A stretch of 64,000 bases of DNA from Ophthalmolycus amberensis (GCA_024529925.1 JAFEUB010001529.1:124001-188000), one strand, 5' to 3'; positions 1 through 11,710 are shown, counted from the first letter of the stretch. Program-made: numbers and translations. Notes: generated from the sequence alone by a model not told the origin.

Positions 1-288
1 TAAGACATGAATCCAATATCTCTTGGCATCAGAAATACGGTGTTTAACATAGAAATATATGTTTTCCATGGTGATTTAACTAGTACAAAAGAAAAATAGC
101 GATGGTTTTTTGTTGTTATGTTGACAACCACGTCGGTGGGGCTGTAAAGGGTTGTCGCAGCTCGTCGGTAAGAGAGCAGATGCGGCTCCAGAGACGGATG
201 GCTGGCTAGTTAGCTAGGTAACTAGCTTGTACTTCTCCAGAGCGACTGTGAGGAAGGACCGTTTGACCCAGCGGCAGTGGCCACCTGC

Positions 289-422
289 CCGCTCATTTTC
301 TGTAACCAGTGTAGCATGGCGGAATTAGCAAGCTAGCTAACTAGCCAGCCGTCCACTAGTTAGCTCGCTAGCTTGCTCATTCCACTATACGTAAACGCTA
401 CGCTGGTTACAGAGAATGAGCC
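289..422. repeat. Near-perfect 134-bp palindrome (foldback element)
   Basis: The left arm CTCATTTTCTGTAACCAG is answered by its near reverse complement at the right end (CTGGTTACAGAGAATGAG), and the arms continue through GCAAGCTAGC to a centre near 352. It shares the GGCTGGCTAGTTAGCTAG module with the element at 1730-2180, so it is probably a related foldback/MITE fragment. Confidence 0.7.
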
Positions 423-927
423 AAAGCATTAAGTTGTTAAATTAACTGCTTGTTACTGTCAAACCTCATCCCTCGATGAGTCCTCGATATGCTGTCAGCA
501 TGTTTAGTTTATATTAAAGTTAGTCCTCTTCAACGGTACACATAAAAATGGCCGTCGCTCTGACCTTCCTGCTACGTTGATTTGAATGAAAATCTCCCAT
601 TTTATTTCTATGGTGTTTAACCATTCAACAATGTGTCTGGTCTCTGGAGGGTCTAATTTGTGCACAATGACATAATCAGCTGATATTTTAATTACCAATA
701 CAGCTCTTAAACAAGCACATCACCGCATGATGCAGTCATTGAAGTCTCACTTTGCTTGACACCATTGTGAGCTGCTTGTGCTTGTTTGAGAGTAAATCTT
801 CATTGGAACCGACACTGCTGCTAAATTATCAAATCGTTATTGGTTCAACGTTGGGCAGGTCGGGCAAGTGGGTCAGAAATCTTCTTGCCTCAGTTTTTAC
901 TTTTTACCCCTTTACAAATTGTTATCA

Positions 928-1108
928 AATAAAATAAGATAATCCTTTATTAGTCCCGCAGTGGAGAAATTCACAGGATCACAGCAGCAAAGTGACAGTG
1001 CACACAAGATACAGAGTAAAAAAAACAAACAAGAGCAACAAGTAATATAAATAAGTAATAAACAGTAAGAGTATCAACTAAGTACAAAAGTACAAAATAA
1101 TTGTCATG
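928..1108 (+). mobile_element. Retrotransposon-derived tail (TTTATTAGTCCCGCAGTGG type)
   Basis: The segment from TAAGATAATCCTTTATTAG through GTCCCGCAGTGGAGAAATTC to an A-rich end resembles a widespread teleost repeat, probably the 3' tail of a non-LTR element. Recognition is from memory of the motif; no coding part is present. Confidence 0.5.
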
Positions 1109-1729
1109 TTTTATCTTCATCTAAGTAAATTAATTTGGAGTTTCGGGGCAGAGAAAAAAAAAAAAGAATAGTTTGCAGGTATTATAGATACAAACTAGTG
1201 TAGTTGGGTCACTCAGGACCTTTTCCATGTTCACTGCCAGCTACTTTTCAGGGGGACCCTTGTTGCCATGGATACCATTCAGTTCTATACTATATAAATA
1301 TTCAAGTTACCAGGCCTCCATGCAGATTGTGTCTCTCCATTGGATTTCTCGATGCTGTCTGTTGTGTTGAAAGTGACGAGCAGACAGCTGCAGTAATGTT
1401 ATCTAACAAGAGCGCATGACACACAATAAGACCTATGATAATTATAATTCATGGTTTACATAGCTCTTACTTGATATGTCGCACTGATACCCTGTAATAA
1501 TAGAAAGCTCTGCAACTGCACGTGTAAAAAGCAGCGGATGCATGCAGATAGCAGATAGGCATGTTTCCATACGTTGTTGTGTGTGTGAGTATACGGACGC
1601 GTTGCACACATGCACACAAACAGTGAAAATGCACTGCCTGGGTGAGCTCTTTCTGCATGTTTAACGCCATCTTTGTTTCTTTATATTCCTTAAAAGGAAA
1701 ACCATTGACCCCTTTTTCTGCCAGTAAAA

Positions 1730-2180
1730 CTGACGTATTTAGTGGGCGGAGCGTAGGTGGTGGCATTAATTAACGCAGGCTGGCAAGTTTTGAAGGCTTA
1801 TTTTTTATAATGGCTGAAGAAAGAGAATTTCCCCCCTACCCCCTACAAGGAGAGGCGGGGACAGATGGGAGCTCCGCAGGGGATGGCTGGTTAGTTAGCT
1901 AGCTAACTGGGTAGCTAACTGGCTAACTAACCTTGGCTCTGGAGATGGGCAAGCTAGCCAGCTAACTTACCAGCCTGCTCTCCTCCCAGTGAAGTAGTCT
2001 GCCAATGGCAGGTAGGGGTCGGCTAATATGGTTCCCGGTAACACTTGCGGTCCCGGAAAGTGAGTGACGGTACATATTGAGAGAAATTCTCTTTTCTTCA
2101 GCCATTATAAAAAACAAGCCAACAAAACTTGCCAGCCTGCATTAATTAATGCCACCACCTACGCCCACGAAATCCGTCAG
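1730..2180. mobile_element. Inverted-repeat element with ~90-bp terminal arms (MITE-like)
   Basis: The left arm (about 1730-1831) and right arm (about 2090-2180) are near reverse complements. Both contain GGTGGTGGCATTAATTAA, CAGGCTGGCAAGTTTTG, TTTTTTATAATGGCTGAAGA and GAGAATTTC. The 260-bp core carries GGATGGCTGGTTAGTTAGC and CTAGCCAGC-type words. No transposase is encoded. This is the structure of a non-autonomous DNA transposon or foldback element; no clear target duplication was identified. Confidence 0.75.
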
Positions 2181-2397
2181 CGAGTCTCCAGAGCTCCCGT
2201 CTGCTCTCCTCCCGGTGAAGAAGTCTCCTAGCGGCTACAAGTGGGTCAGAGGGACCATAGACCCAGCACTGCCGCTGGCCACCAGCCTACTGTTGGGCTC
2301 ATTTTCTTTAACCGGTGTAACGTTGGCATGAAAGTAATCATGACGTCAGCTGTAAACGGGTCTATAAAGATAGTGACAGATCTCAAACATACAAGGA

Positions 2398-2885
2398 GCC
2401 GCACTAGTAGCTCTGTGAGTCTGTACTTTGAGTGAAATGCTTCCTCCAACATGCTAACATATTCTGACAACGCTAACAGGCTAATGTTTAGCAGGTATAA
2501 TGTATAACATGTTGACCATGTTAGTTTCGTGTGTTTACACCTCAACATTTACTAATAAGCATTAAACACAAAGTACAGTTTAGGCTGATGGATGTAACTA
2601 CTTTTGCAAGTATTTGGTCATAAATCATTGTATTGGACACATTTTTTTTAATCTGAATTTGGTAGAGACGTTCACGTTAACTGTCTTTTAACCTCGCGCC
2701 ACCATCAGGTCAAAAAAAATAATAACAAATTTCTTAAGATGCATTTTCTGGGAACCGTGGATATCTGCACCAAATCTCATGACGTTCCCTCCGATAACTG
2801 CTGAGATTGTTCAGTCTGAAACCAAAGCGGCGGACAGACCGACTGAGGTTGCCGTGCCTAGAGCCATATAGCTTGCATGGTTAAA
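2398..2885 (+). repeat. Teleost interspersed repeat, GCTAACATGCTAACA family, copy 1
   Basis: The order CTCTGTGAG..CTGTACTTTGAG, ACATGCTAACAT, TGTTTAGCAGGTATAATG, AAACACAAAGTACAGTTTAGG, ending GCCGTGCCTAGAGCCATA, matches a high-copy percomorph repeat family as I remember it. Other copies lie at 18585, 32611 and 50030, with a degenerate antisense one near 14180. Confidence 0.6.
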
Positions 2886-3707
2886 AATTGCACATATTTC
2901 CACCCAACTGGAGATGCTACAATCTTTAGTTCATGTTATTCCTGTTATCTTTTCTGTGTTGTAGAAATTAAGCAAAATATCAAAGCGTTTTAGTTCATTA
3001 GTCTGTTTCTAGGCCCTTTTTTTCTAGTTGAATAACAGCGATTTGTTTCAGTACAAGTCCAAGAATGTGTGTTTTGCTCACAGTAATGTGGCTCCCTGGC
3101 TAAGTCTCTTAAACTTTCTCTGAAATATTAATGTCCCTGAAAGATCTTATTTTTCAGGAAGCAGAAGCCCATTAGTGTTTTGCGTTGACCTTGTGACATT
3201 GCCACATGTATTGCCCCTGTAATTATAAGGCTAACAGGGCTCCCGCCATCCTATTTCAAAGCTCCAGCGGATGAGGAGTATATGTATTGTTCGGCTGATT
3301 GAAATAATTGGTGTGGTTTACTTAAAAGGGTGCCAGAGAGAAAATTATGGTAATGAGATAATTTAAAAGGAAGTTGGAAACAGATAGTAACCCCACCAAA
3401 GTCTGTCCTCCTCTCTTCTGTTATGACTTCAGATGAGTTTTGCTCCAAGGAAACTAAATGATCCTTCTCCTGTGAAAAAGAGATGGTCAATTTCGTTTAC
3501 ACACTCGAAGGAGCTCAGCTAGTAAAGCCACTCTGGAATTTGCGCTAAGATTGTGAAACAAATTAACTTTTCTGTGCGATGAGTCCTATTTCTGGGAGTT
3601 AATTGCACGTACTAATCCAGACAGTTTATCTGTGCGAGTACAGTAGATGTGTGTGTGTGCGGAGAATGAAAGTTTCAATCTTCTGTTGGTGTGTTTTTAT
3701 GGGATGT

Positions 3708-3710
<3 letters not shown>

Positions 3711-3757
<47 letters not shown>
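3711..3757. repeat. (GT)n microsatellite
   Basis: A nearly pure GT run ends in a few GC steps. The Val-Cys open frames over it are artefacts of the repeat. Confidence 0.97.
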
Positions 3758-3758
<1 letters not shown>

Positions 3759-4092
3759 TCGTAGCGAAACAATTACCTTCTACCTGCTTAGCTGTTGTTT
3801 TTCTCGAAATGGCGAGTCGTGGAAGCGAGTGTAGTGATGATAAAACAATCAGTTTTAAACCTGTTTATCCTTTTCGTAAATTAAATGAATAAAGGCCGTG
3901 TTATAAAACTCCCGGATGGTAAAGTGGAGGATCAACATTTCAACTGCGACGGAATCAGTGAGGCGAATGGGGTTTTGATTATGAGAAGCAAAAGTACTAA
4001 CTGTACCCGATTGTGGGTATTGAAGTGATATTAATAAGGAGGTACTGATCGCAAACGTTTCGTCTCGTCCTCAATGTTTGTGTCCTTCACAG

Positions 4093-4223
4093 CCAAGAAG
4101 TTCGGAGTCACAGAGGTCCCAATGGAGGCGGTGACGTTCATCTCACATGCCGCGCAGTCGCGACTTCGAACCGTGGTAGAAAAGGTTTCTACCATCGCGC
4201 AGCACCGACTGGACTCCTGTAAG
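4093..4223 (+). CDS. taf4: taf4 exon: histone-fold region of TFIID subunit 4 (partial gene)
   Basis: This internal exon encodes about 43 residues, including KKFGVTEVP, a central FISHAAQSRLR and ending VSTIAQHRLDSCK. This is the helix-loop-helix part of the TAF4-family conserved region, next to the histone fold by which TAF4 pairs with TAF12 in TFIID. A pyrimidine-rich acceptor ending in CACAG precedes it and a GTGGGA donor follows. The first two bases complete a codon begun in an upstream exon, so incoming phase is 1 and outgoing phase 0. Read across the next intron, the protein continues directly into DDECYEQ, the expected TAF4 order. Exons for the glutamine-rich and TAFH parts and the start codon are not in the window. 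A short CA repeat begins 16 bases past the exon. Confidence 0.88.
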
Positions 4224-4823
4224 GTGGGAACAACGCAAACACACACACACACAGTAGAGATGTCATCAAGTCATTCAAGCATTTTCTTTATTTTCCCACA
4301 CACCAGATAAGTCAACTTTCCCATTCTCTGCCACATGTTCTAAAGCTGCTTAGCCTACTTGTTAAGGTACAGCTGACAGTGGGAGAAATTAAAATATTCA
4401 ACCTGTAATCCTGAGTGTAAATTCAAAGGCAGCGGGCAGGTGGGCAGGACGAAGTGGGAGATTATACAGTGTTTTAGAGAAACCTCATTACCCTCAATTA
4501 CCGGCGTTGCACTCACTGCAGCCAATCGGCATCCCTTCCTCCTTGCTGCATGTGCTACTTCGGGCGGCTGTGGCTCATTAACTGCGGGGTTGGTGGTTGT
4601 GTCATTGTGTGACTGTCATAGGCGAACGTGGTAGTCAAAAGCAATACATTGTTTATCTTCTGTGCTGGTTCTCCTGTCCGTTTGCCCAAACTGGGGGCAG
4701 GCCGACCCCCCATCGACTGTAGGTAATACACTGACTATTGACAGGTATATATTTATGTTTGTGGCAACATCGTCATACAGAATACTCACTGGAGTTGGGA
4801 CAGAAACTTTATCAGGACATTCG

Positions 4824-4824
<1 letters not shown>

Positions 4825-4857
<33 letters not shown>
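4825..4857. repeat. (CA)n microsatellite
   Basis: Pure CA run of about 33 bases. Confidence 0.97.
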
Positions 4858-4859
<2 letters not shown>

Positions 4860-5411
4860 CTCTTAAACACACAAACTTGAATATGGGCTGGTACGCTCCC
4901 AACATTCCCACACAACAGACACGCAGTGCCATGCACACAAACGCGCTTTTATCTGTATCGCACGTAAACTCAAAATGCAAGTGTACCGCTAACATAAACA
5001 CATAAAAGTTAATATGAGAAACCTCTTTCTTTTTTCTTTTTTTTTACCTTTTAAGTTGATAAACAAGAGTCAGTCAGCCAAAACTTGAGGTACAAAAGAA
5101 CTTCCAAGCGCACGTCCTGGGTACTTTTCTCGTTACTGGTGACTCTATCTCCCGTAGCCCTTGAATGCAGCTCTACAACCGCATTTAATTGATGTACATT
5201 AAAGCGCAAAACCCAACCCGACTGCTAGCCTGAATCTCGGCAAAGTGGGGGGGGAAACTTTGAAAATGTGTTTTATTTTCTCCTGACACCAAGAATGGAG
5301 GAAGAGGAGGAGGGAAGAAGAGCAGCGCTAAAGCTGTCCCCATCTTGTTTGGCGCTTCTTCTTCTTCTTCTGTGCGTTCGTTCTTTTCCCTTTTTTGTGG
5401 TTTTGTAAATG

Positions 5412-5413
<2 letters not shown>

Positions 5414-5457
<44 letters not shown>
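5414..5457. repeat. (GT)n(GA)n compound microsatellite
   Basis: A GT run passes directly into a GA run. Confidence 0.97.
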
Positions 5458-7312
5458 CGGAGCTCTGTGAAGCCACTCTGTTGACATCAGCGGAAAAAAA
5501 AGAAAAAGGGAAAAGACCAAAAGAAACACAAAGCGGCCTTAAAAGAGCAACCGGGCTTCGATGGCGGCGGCAGGAGCTACGGCAAGAGTGCAGGCTCAGC
5601 GCTGCAACAAAGAGGAGAGAGAGAAAGAGCCGGGGGGGGGGGGGGCGATGAGCCTCCTCTGATGTGTCTTTGTGCTCTGTGCCACCCAGCTCCTCTCATC
5701 CACACACAGACCTGACACACACACACACAGATGGAATAGAGAGGGATGTAGAAAGCTGCATAGGTGACACACAGACATGTGAAATAGAAGCCATTATCCT
5801 ATTAACTTTTGATGACCTACAAAAGTTGTGTTGTTTTTTTCCCGCACCTGCCTTTCCTTTTCCCAAGTGGGAGGGCGATGGCGCCATATGCAAAGAGCAT
5901 TCGTCTTCTTTAAATAGACAAAAAGGTAGTGTGTGTGTGTGTGTTCACATCTGTGATCAGACCGCTGACGTCCCAGATGAGCTGCGTCCTGTGCAGTTAA
6001 CGTTGAGGGTATTTTTATGCTCATGAGCAGGGCATACCAGGCTCCTTCATTACCATATTTATGATTGTACTTCTAGAATTTAATTGTGATGGAAGTCAAT
6101 CTTTTCTTGTTTGAGAGCGGTACGACTCACGCATTGGCAAAGGATGCAGAGAGAACTTCCACCACAATTGCAAGTCAATGTAAACACCTGGACAAAGTGT
6201 TTCAGAAAAAAGTCTCTTTCATTTTTACGACAACAACAAATTACAAACTTCAAGTAAAATAACGATGAAAAAAGACAGCACTTCTCACATGTGTTAGTTA
6301 GAGCTGGGGACAGGTTTTGGAACGGGTTTTGTCCGCTTGCCGTTTCGCCTCGCTATATTTGCCTTCTTTTTTTTTTTTCAACACCGTGCCCGCCATGTTC
6401 GCAGCTTCCTCTTGGATACGTGTTTACGATCTGGCACCTGGTCGCGATGTTTTTTTTTTTAATAGACGGCCAGGAGCGTCCGAAACACAGCGTCATAAGA
6501 AGAAGAGAGGGAATCCAGGCAGAGGGGCAGATACAGAAGGGACGATGAAGAGCTAGTTTATTTTTTAGGAAATTCCTGCATAGCATAACTTTGGCTTATA
6601 TAGAGGACTGAACTATGTAGTATATTCTCTGCACGCTTAATTTTTTAATCTTTTCGCCAATTTGCTCTCTAACTCATGTCGTGCCTCCTGTGTCTCCATG
6701 TATTGTCCCTGTGGAATAAGTGCTGAAACTTTCAGTCATTCGACAGAAAGTTGATCAGAAACAATTTTACGACAAATTCTTTTTTCTTCTTGATGTTGTG
6801 ATTTGCTGCTTTTTTTTAAGTCAAGTCTCTTTGGGCTGAGGGCTGTTTGCCGTACAAAAGAAGTACATTTGAAGAAGCCACACTGGGCTTAGCCAGATTG
6901 TGCTATTGACAGTTTTCTGACACTAAATAATTAAGTCAAACAGGGCAATGACACAAATAATCATTAGTTACATGACTCTGGAATCCAAACATATTATTCA
7001 TCTACTGTTCTGTGCAATTGTTCAAAATGTTGTTCGAGCCCTTTTAATGCATGACAATCATTACTGTGTTGCAACTGGCCACAGCTGCTTGGTTGAGAGT
7101 ACATGAAACTCTAAATATTCTGTCACTGATGTGAGATTCTACTACCACACTCTGCTTTTGGTGAAATAGATGTTCTGGCAATCTATTTCCAGTTTTGAGA
7201 TAATCAATCACGTATCGATGGACTGAGGACTGAGAAAGCAGCCGCTGAATGGGCCCCGTGCCTATTTAAATTTTTCTTTCCCCAACTGATTTCCTCTCCA
7301 TCTCCTTGTCAG

Positions 7313-7438
7313 GACGACGAGTGCTACGAGCAGTCGGCAGACGTTCGCTCTCAGCTGCGCTTCTTCGAGCAGCTGGAGAGAATGGAGAAGCAGAGGAAGG
7401 ACGAGCAGGAGAGGGAGATCCTGTTGAAAGCAGCGAAA
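7313..7438 (+). CDS. taf4: taf4 exon: charged coiled segment of TFIID subunit 4
   Basis: The exon has 42 whole codons, phase 0 at both ends. It begins DDECYEQSADVRSQL and continues through FFEQLERMEKQRKDEQERE to ILLKAAK. It is the highly charged, probably helical segment just downstream of the histone-fold region in TAF4 and TAF4B. The TAF4 protein is a core TFIID subunit in the nucleus that holds the complex together and contacts activators. The acceptor is a good pyrimidine tract ending TTGTCAG, and the donor is a consensus GTAAGT. A long GT array starts only about 33 bases after the donor. The wording of the FFEQ and KDEQEREIL parts is closer to TAF4 than to my memory of TAF4B. Confidence 0.95.
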
Positions 7439-7469
7439 GTAAGTTGTTGTCACCTCACCATCCTACTGC

Positions 7470-7471
<2 letters not shown>

Positions 7472-7500
<29 letters not shown>

Positions 7501-7531
7501 AGCGCGTGTGCGTGTGTGTGTGTGTGTGTGC
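7472..7531. repeat. (GT)n microsatellite next to taf4 donor
   Basis: About 60 bases of GT with one GCGC interruption begin 33 bases downstream of the donor at 7439. Confidence 0.97.
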
Positions 7532-8009
7532 ATGAAGCTCTGACAGATGAATTAGAGTGTGACACCAGTGGATGAAGTGACCTCACTGCGTCCTCCCAGG
7601 CTCCCGACCCCAGGGCTCCTCTGTCCCGGCTCTTCCTCACCAGACACAGGGCGTACACCACACAACCACACACCACACACCACACACATGTCCAAGCTGC
7701 ACAACACCCGTCTATCACAAGCCTTGACAGCTCAGGTGAAACAGAGCATCAGTTTAAAAGAGTGCAGAGCGTCAGGAGGAGCCAGCTTGTTTTTCCTTCC
7801 ATCATCCCCGTTCGTACACAACTACATGTGTTGCCCTGAACGTCCGGTGTCATGTCCGATGTCAGTCCGGTGTCAAAAAAAAGCCTCATAATGATGAATC
7901 CACTGCTTGATGTAGGGCTCGTCTTCAGACACAGCACAAATATATACGACAGAGATAACTGTTGAGTATCAAAGAGCTCGCAAAAATCAAAGATTTTTAT
8001 TATTTTTTT

Positions 8010-8166
8010 CAGGAAAGGAAATCATAATAAGTCTTATTGCTTAAAGTTGTAATCAACTCTATATATACATATATATAAAACAATTATATAATCAACTAAA
8101 TATATATATATATATAAAGTTGTTCACAACTTTAAGCAACAAGACACATTATGATTTCCTTTCCCG
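8010..8166. repeat. Long imperfect inverted repeat (AT-rich hairpin)
   Basis: The left arm contains GGAAAGGAAATCATAAT and ATTGCTTAAAGTTGT. The right arm contains the reverse complements ACAACTTTAAGCAA and ATTATGATTTCCTTTCC. Arms of about 45 bases match at roughly nine of ten positions around a TATATA-rich loop. This fits a palindromic MITE or a transcribed hairpin. Confidence 0.75.
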
Positions 8167-10514
8167 TAAAATAATAAAATAAAATACAACAGATGCATCA
8201 TTCACACTACTTTGGTTTCTGGCCTTTGGACGGAGTAGAGTGCATTTCATCACAGCTGTGACACAGAGAGGGCTTCAAACACAATCATAACTACGGGCCA
8301 TCTCATCGTCGGCCAACAGTTCACCAGTTACCAGTTGCTAAGACCTCCATCACTGGCAAAGCAGAGAATAATTCAAGCCACCTGGAATAATAGAGCAAGG
8401 GTTCACATCCCGTATTAATCGACACACACGTTTGGATTAGCTGTTCTACGAGTAGGTAGAAGGCTACTTCAGTAGGTGAAGAAGTGGTGACACGTAACTC
8501 CACAGAGTAAATACAATTCAATTGTATTTGGTTTTTTAAAATGATCAGCAGTAATGTAATGACTATGGTGTGGTTTTTGTCTGGTATAGTCCTTTAGGAA
8601 TACGTGCAGTTGGTTTGGTTTATTTCATGTCCTTTTATTAAAGGACAAACTCTGAAGTGACCTTCTGTCCTTTGAAAAAAACACTACAACTTGCTGCAGA
8701 GTGTCTCTTTCAGCTGATAGATCGATAAGTGTTGCACAAAGCATCATGACACAATAAAACCCATAGAGCAGAAATAACTTTGCAAGAAAGTATTCAAAAC
8801 TATACTTATTTCCAACAGGGACCTTGAATTGTTACCCGTCAAACTATTCGTCTGTTTATCAGTAAAAAAAATAAACAAAAAACGTCTTCAAATATAAAAA
8901 CATCACCACTGACCTAAAAAAAAAAAAAAAAAAGATAGAGAGAGAGAGAGAGAGAATCTTTTGCAAATGAAAATGCCCGGCGGTGCGACATTAGCAGAAA
9001 GCTAGGTTCATTTAATTAATTTTGAATGGAGCAAATGTCCCACAGTAAAGATTCTCATTGCAGCACACCTCACCGTCCTAATTGCATTATTACGCTCCGG
9101 TCCAGGATATTAGAAAATCCTCTGGTTGATGAACGCCGGCCACCAAACCTCACGACCTGTCTGTAAAAAAAAATATTTTTTTTAAAAAGACATTGCCTCA
9201 GCAGGAAAAAGGCCACTGTGTGAAGTGTGTTGTTAAGAAAATGAGTAGTGATGTCGTGTGTTCAGTTCTACAGCGAGCAGTTCTCTTCATTAACCGGTTT
9301 CGTGCGGAGCTTCTGCAGATTTGGCCAAGTTCCTGTTGGAAGGGCTCGCCCCGGGGCTCTCTGGACTGCGCGAGCATCGGCGAGGAGAGTTTGACTTCAC
9401 CTCTGAGCCGTGTCCGGGGGTTTTTTTTTTGCCGCCCGTTGCCATGGCGTTTCAGTTCGAGCAGAAGTTTAGAGAGCAAATCTTTCTTCTTTTTTTTTTT
9501 TCTACAACATTGTACAAAATATTACACACTTAGACACGAGTGTTTCTGTGTGGACACAAGTATATTTATCGGTCAATGTAACAGAATGATTTAATGGAAA
9601 CAGGGGGAATCTATTTTAAAACACTGTTACTTATTATCCTTTATGTATTTTTCTTATTCACAATGATAAGTGTCAAACAATAAATGTCTTTTTTTGGCAT
9701 TTTGTCCTTTTAAAAGACTTTTTAAAGGTCAAAAGAGGTTTTTTATTCTCACTCTCCACTGAAGACCAGTATATAGAGGGAGACATCCATCACTGAACAC
9801 ATCATAAACCTCAAAACTCCATGATGTTATGAAGCCAGACGACACATTGCATTAGTGGCTCGTCTCGCCTTTTTCCTCACACTACTATCCTATTTAAAGA
9901 AGAAAAAAGAAACCAGGTGTAAAGCACCGCTTGCTATTGATTATTGGCTATTTGGTGGATATTTGTATCTTCCGCTCTCAGTAAAAAATGTTAACGCAAA
10001 CGAGAGAAAACCACGATGACAAATAAACAGAGACTGCTGTACGAGGAGCGATCGGAATAGAAGCTTCTCCCATTTGGGAGAATATATTGACAGAATATTA
10101 ACTTTCCACACACCACCGCACAGCTAAAAGAAACAAATACACCCTGTGGGGGCCTTTAAAAAAAGAAAGAAAAAAAAGAGTCTTACAGGCAACGAAGTGA
10201 AACTTGTCAAAATTACTTGTGGAATATGATCGACATCACAGATCGGTCGTATACTGTAAAACGCTGTATTGGAGTTTTGTTCGTTTTTTCTTTCCAAAAA
10301 CCCAACGAACGTAAGCGTCCAGCACCCGCTCCTCGTCTCCCCATCCGCTCTCTCCTGTAAGTGTGGAAACCAGGGCAGCTGACAGAGGAGATGTAAAGCA
10401 CGCCAGTGGCACCGCTGCCCTTTGTAAACAGTCCATCTGCACCCCCACCCCTCCTGCTCGAGCGCCCGCTAATTTGACCTCCTGAACAAGAAGCCCCGCT
10501 GAAATAATCCCCTC

Positions 10515-10543
10515 TCCTCCTCCTCCTCCTCCTCCTCCTCCTC
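10515..10543. repeat. (TCC)n microsatellite
   Basis: Nine or so TCC units; it explains the Arg-rich open frames on the opposite strand. Confidence 0.95.
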
Positions 10544-10720
10544 ACAACAAGCCCTCCCCTCCACTCTGCGCCGTCCACTTAGAATATGACTCAAGTCTTT
10601 GGGGGATGCTCCGGTCTGACCGGAGGGCAAACGCATTAGTCTTACTTGCGATACCGGCCAGTACGTGAACCGCCTGATATATTTAAAGCCAATTACCAGG
10701 AAGGCTATGAGGAGAGGAAA

Positions 10721-10741
10721 GGGGGGGGGGGGGGGGGGGGG
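10721..10741. repeat. G21 homopolymer tract
   Basis: Twenty-one consecutive G residues after GAGAGGAAA. Confidence 0.95.
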
Positions 10742-11005
10742 AGGCCTGGCCCGGCACTCACATTTTGATTGATTTAGCATCGGAATAGATATTAATACTC
10801 TATGTACCGTAAAATACATCCGATTATTGTTTTGTCTTTGACGTCTGCTTACATAATATAGCTTCTGAAATGTGCCAGTGGATTAGAAAAAGAGAATTAA
10901 ACATACTGGACAATAAGGGAAATATATAATTGCACCTAAAATGTCAACGGTTATTCGTGGACCTGACTTAAACGACACAGATTATATCCAGACCCCACAC
11001 CCAAT

Positions 11006-11022
11006 CCCCCCCCCCCCCCCCC
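11006..11022. repeat. C17 homopolymer tract
   Basis: Seventeen consecutive C residues. Confidence 0.95.
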
Positions 11023-11203
11023 ACCCGCCTCCAAAGAAAGTAAACATCAGTTAGCGTGCAGTACCATATTCTACCGCACCGCCCGCAGTGGTCAGCCGTA
11101 CGTGTACATTTGGCCGCGTGGTGAAGGATTCCCAGGGACAAGCACGTTCGCCCAGATCTCGGCTGCTGATTAAAATAGAAGTGCTGTGTTGTTACGCCAG
11201 GGA

Positions 11204-11240
11204 CACGCGCACACACACACAGACACACACACACACACAG

Positions 11241-11272
<32 letters not shown>

Positions 11273-11322
11273 ACACAGCGACAGATAGCCACACAGTGAC
11301 ACACGTACACACACACACGCTG
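11204..11322. repeat. (CA)n array with CAGA interruptions
   Basis: Imperfect CA repeat, interrupted by regularly placed CAGACA units and a CAGCGACAGATAGCC break. Confidence 0.95.
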
Positions 11323-11351
11323 CCACTGATACTCACCAACATCCTTTGCCC

Positions 11352-11353
<2 letters not shown>

Positions 11354-11417
<64 letters not shown>
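11354..11417. repeat. (GT)n(GA)n microsatellite
   Basis: About 28 GT units followed by four GA units. Confidence 0.97.
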
Positions 11418-11694
11418 TGTGCTGGCTCCTGCAGAATTTTTAATAACCTCTTTTGATTAGAATCCCCCTCCAGCGGCTTATTTAGGGATGGATTTGGAGC
11501 GGGGTTTAAAGGCCATCGCCCCCCCCGGGGGAAGGCGCTCCATTGCACTTCTCTGAATTCAAATACGATGTCCTTGACACCTCCGTATCCTGTCCCCGTT
11601 TAGCACTATTTTTTGCCGCAGCAGCAGCAACAGATGAAGCGGCGAAGGAAGGGGGATGTGGGCTCCTTTTTAAAAAACAGCTGTTAACCTGTGT

Positions 11695-11710
11695 CCCCCC
11701 CCCCCCCCCC
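11695..11710. repeat. C16 tract inside a taf4 splice-acceptor region
   Basis: Sixteen C residues lie 25-40 bases upstream of the acceptor at 11735 and form part of its polypyrimidine tract. Confidence 0.95.

Larger units (their letters stand above)
1..4092. other. Upstream taf4 intron, repeat-rich
   Basis: No taf4 exon is recognisable before 4093, so this is read as the intron 5' of the histone-fold exon. It holds a palindrome (289-422), a retrotransposon-like tail (928-1108), an inverted-repeat element (1730-2180), a copy of a common fish repeat (2398-2885) and a GT array (3711-3757). A pair of short overlapping frames at 3811-4028 is of unknown meaning. Confidence 0.6.
4224..7312 (+). other. 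taf4 intron, 3.1 kb
   Basis: Intron with GTGGGA donor and CAG acceptor. It contains CA (4825-4857) and GT-GA (5414-5457) microsatellites, a G14 tract (5632-5645) and T-rich stretches. No further exon or RNA gene was recognised. Confidence 0.8.

Noticed and set aside
3446..3535. Possible exon starting ATGAGTTTTGCTCC after GACTTCAG
   Set aside because: Translation does not resemble any upstream TAF4 segment, and no matching donor or phase was found.
10213..10819. Arg-rich and Pro-rich frames around 10.5-10.8 kb
   Set aside because: Produced by the TCC array and the G21 tract.
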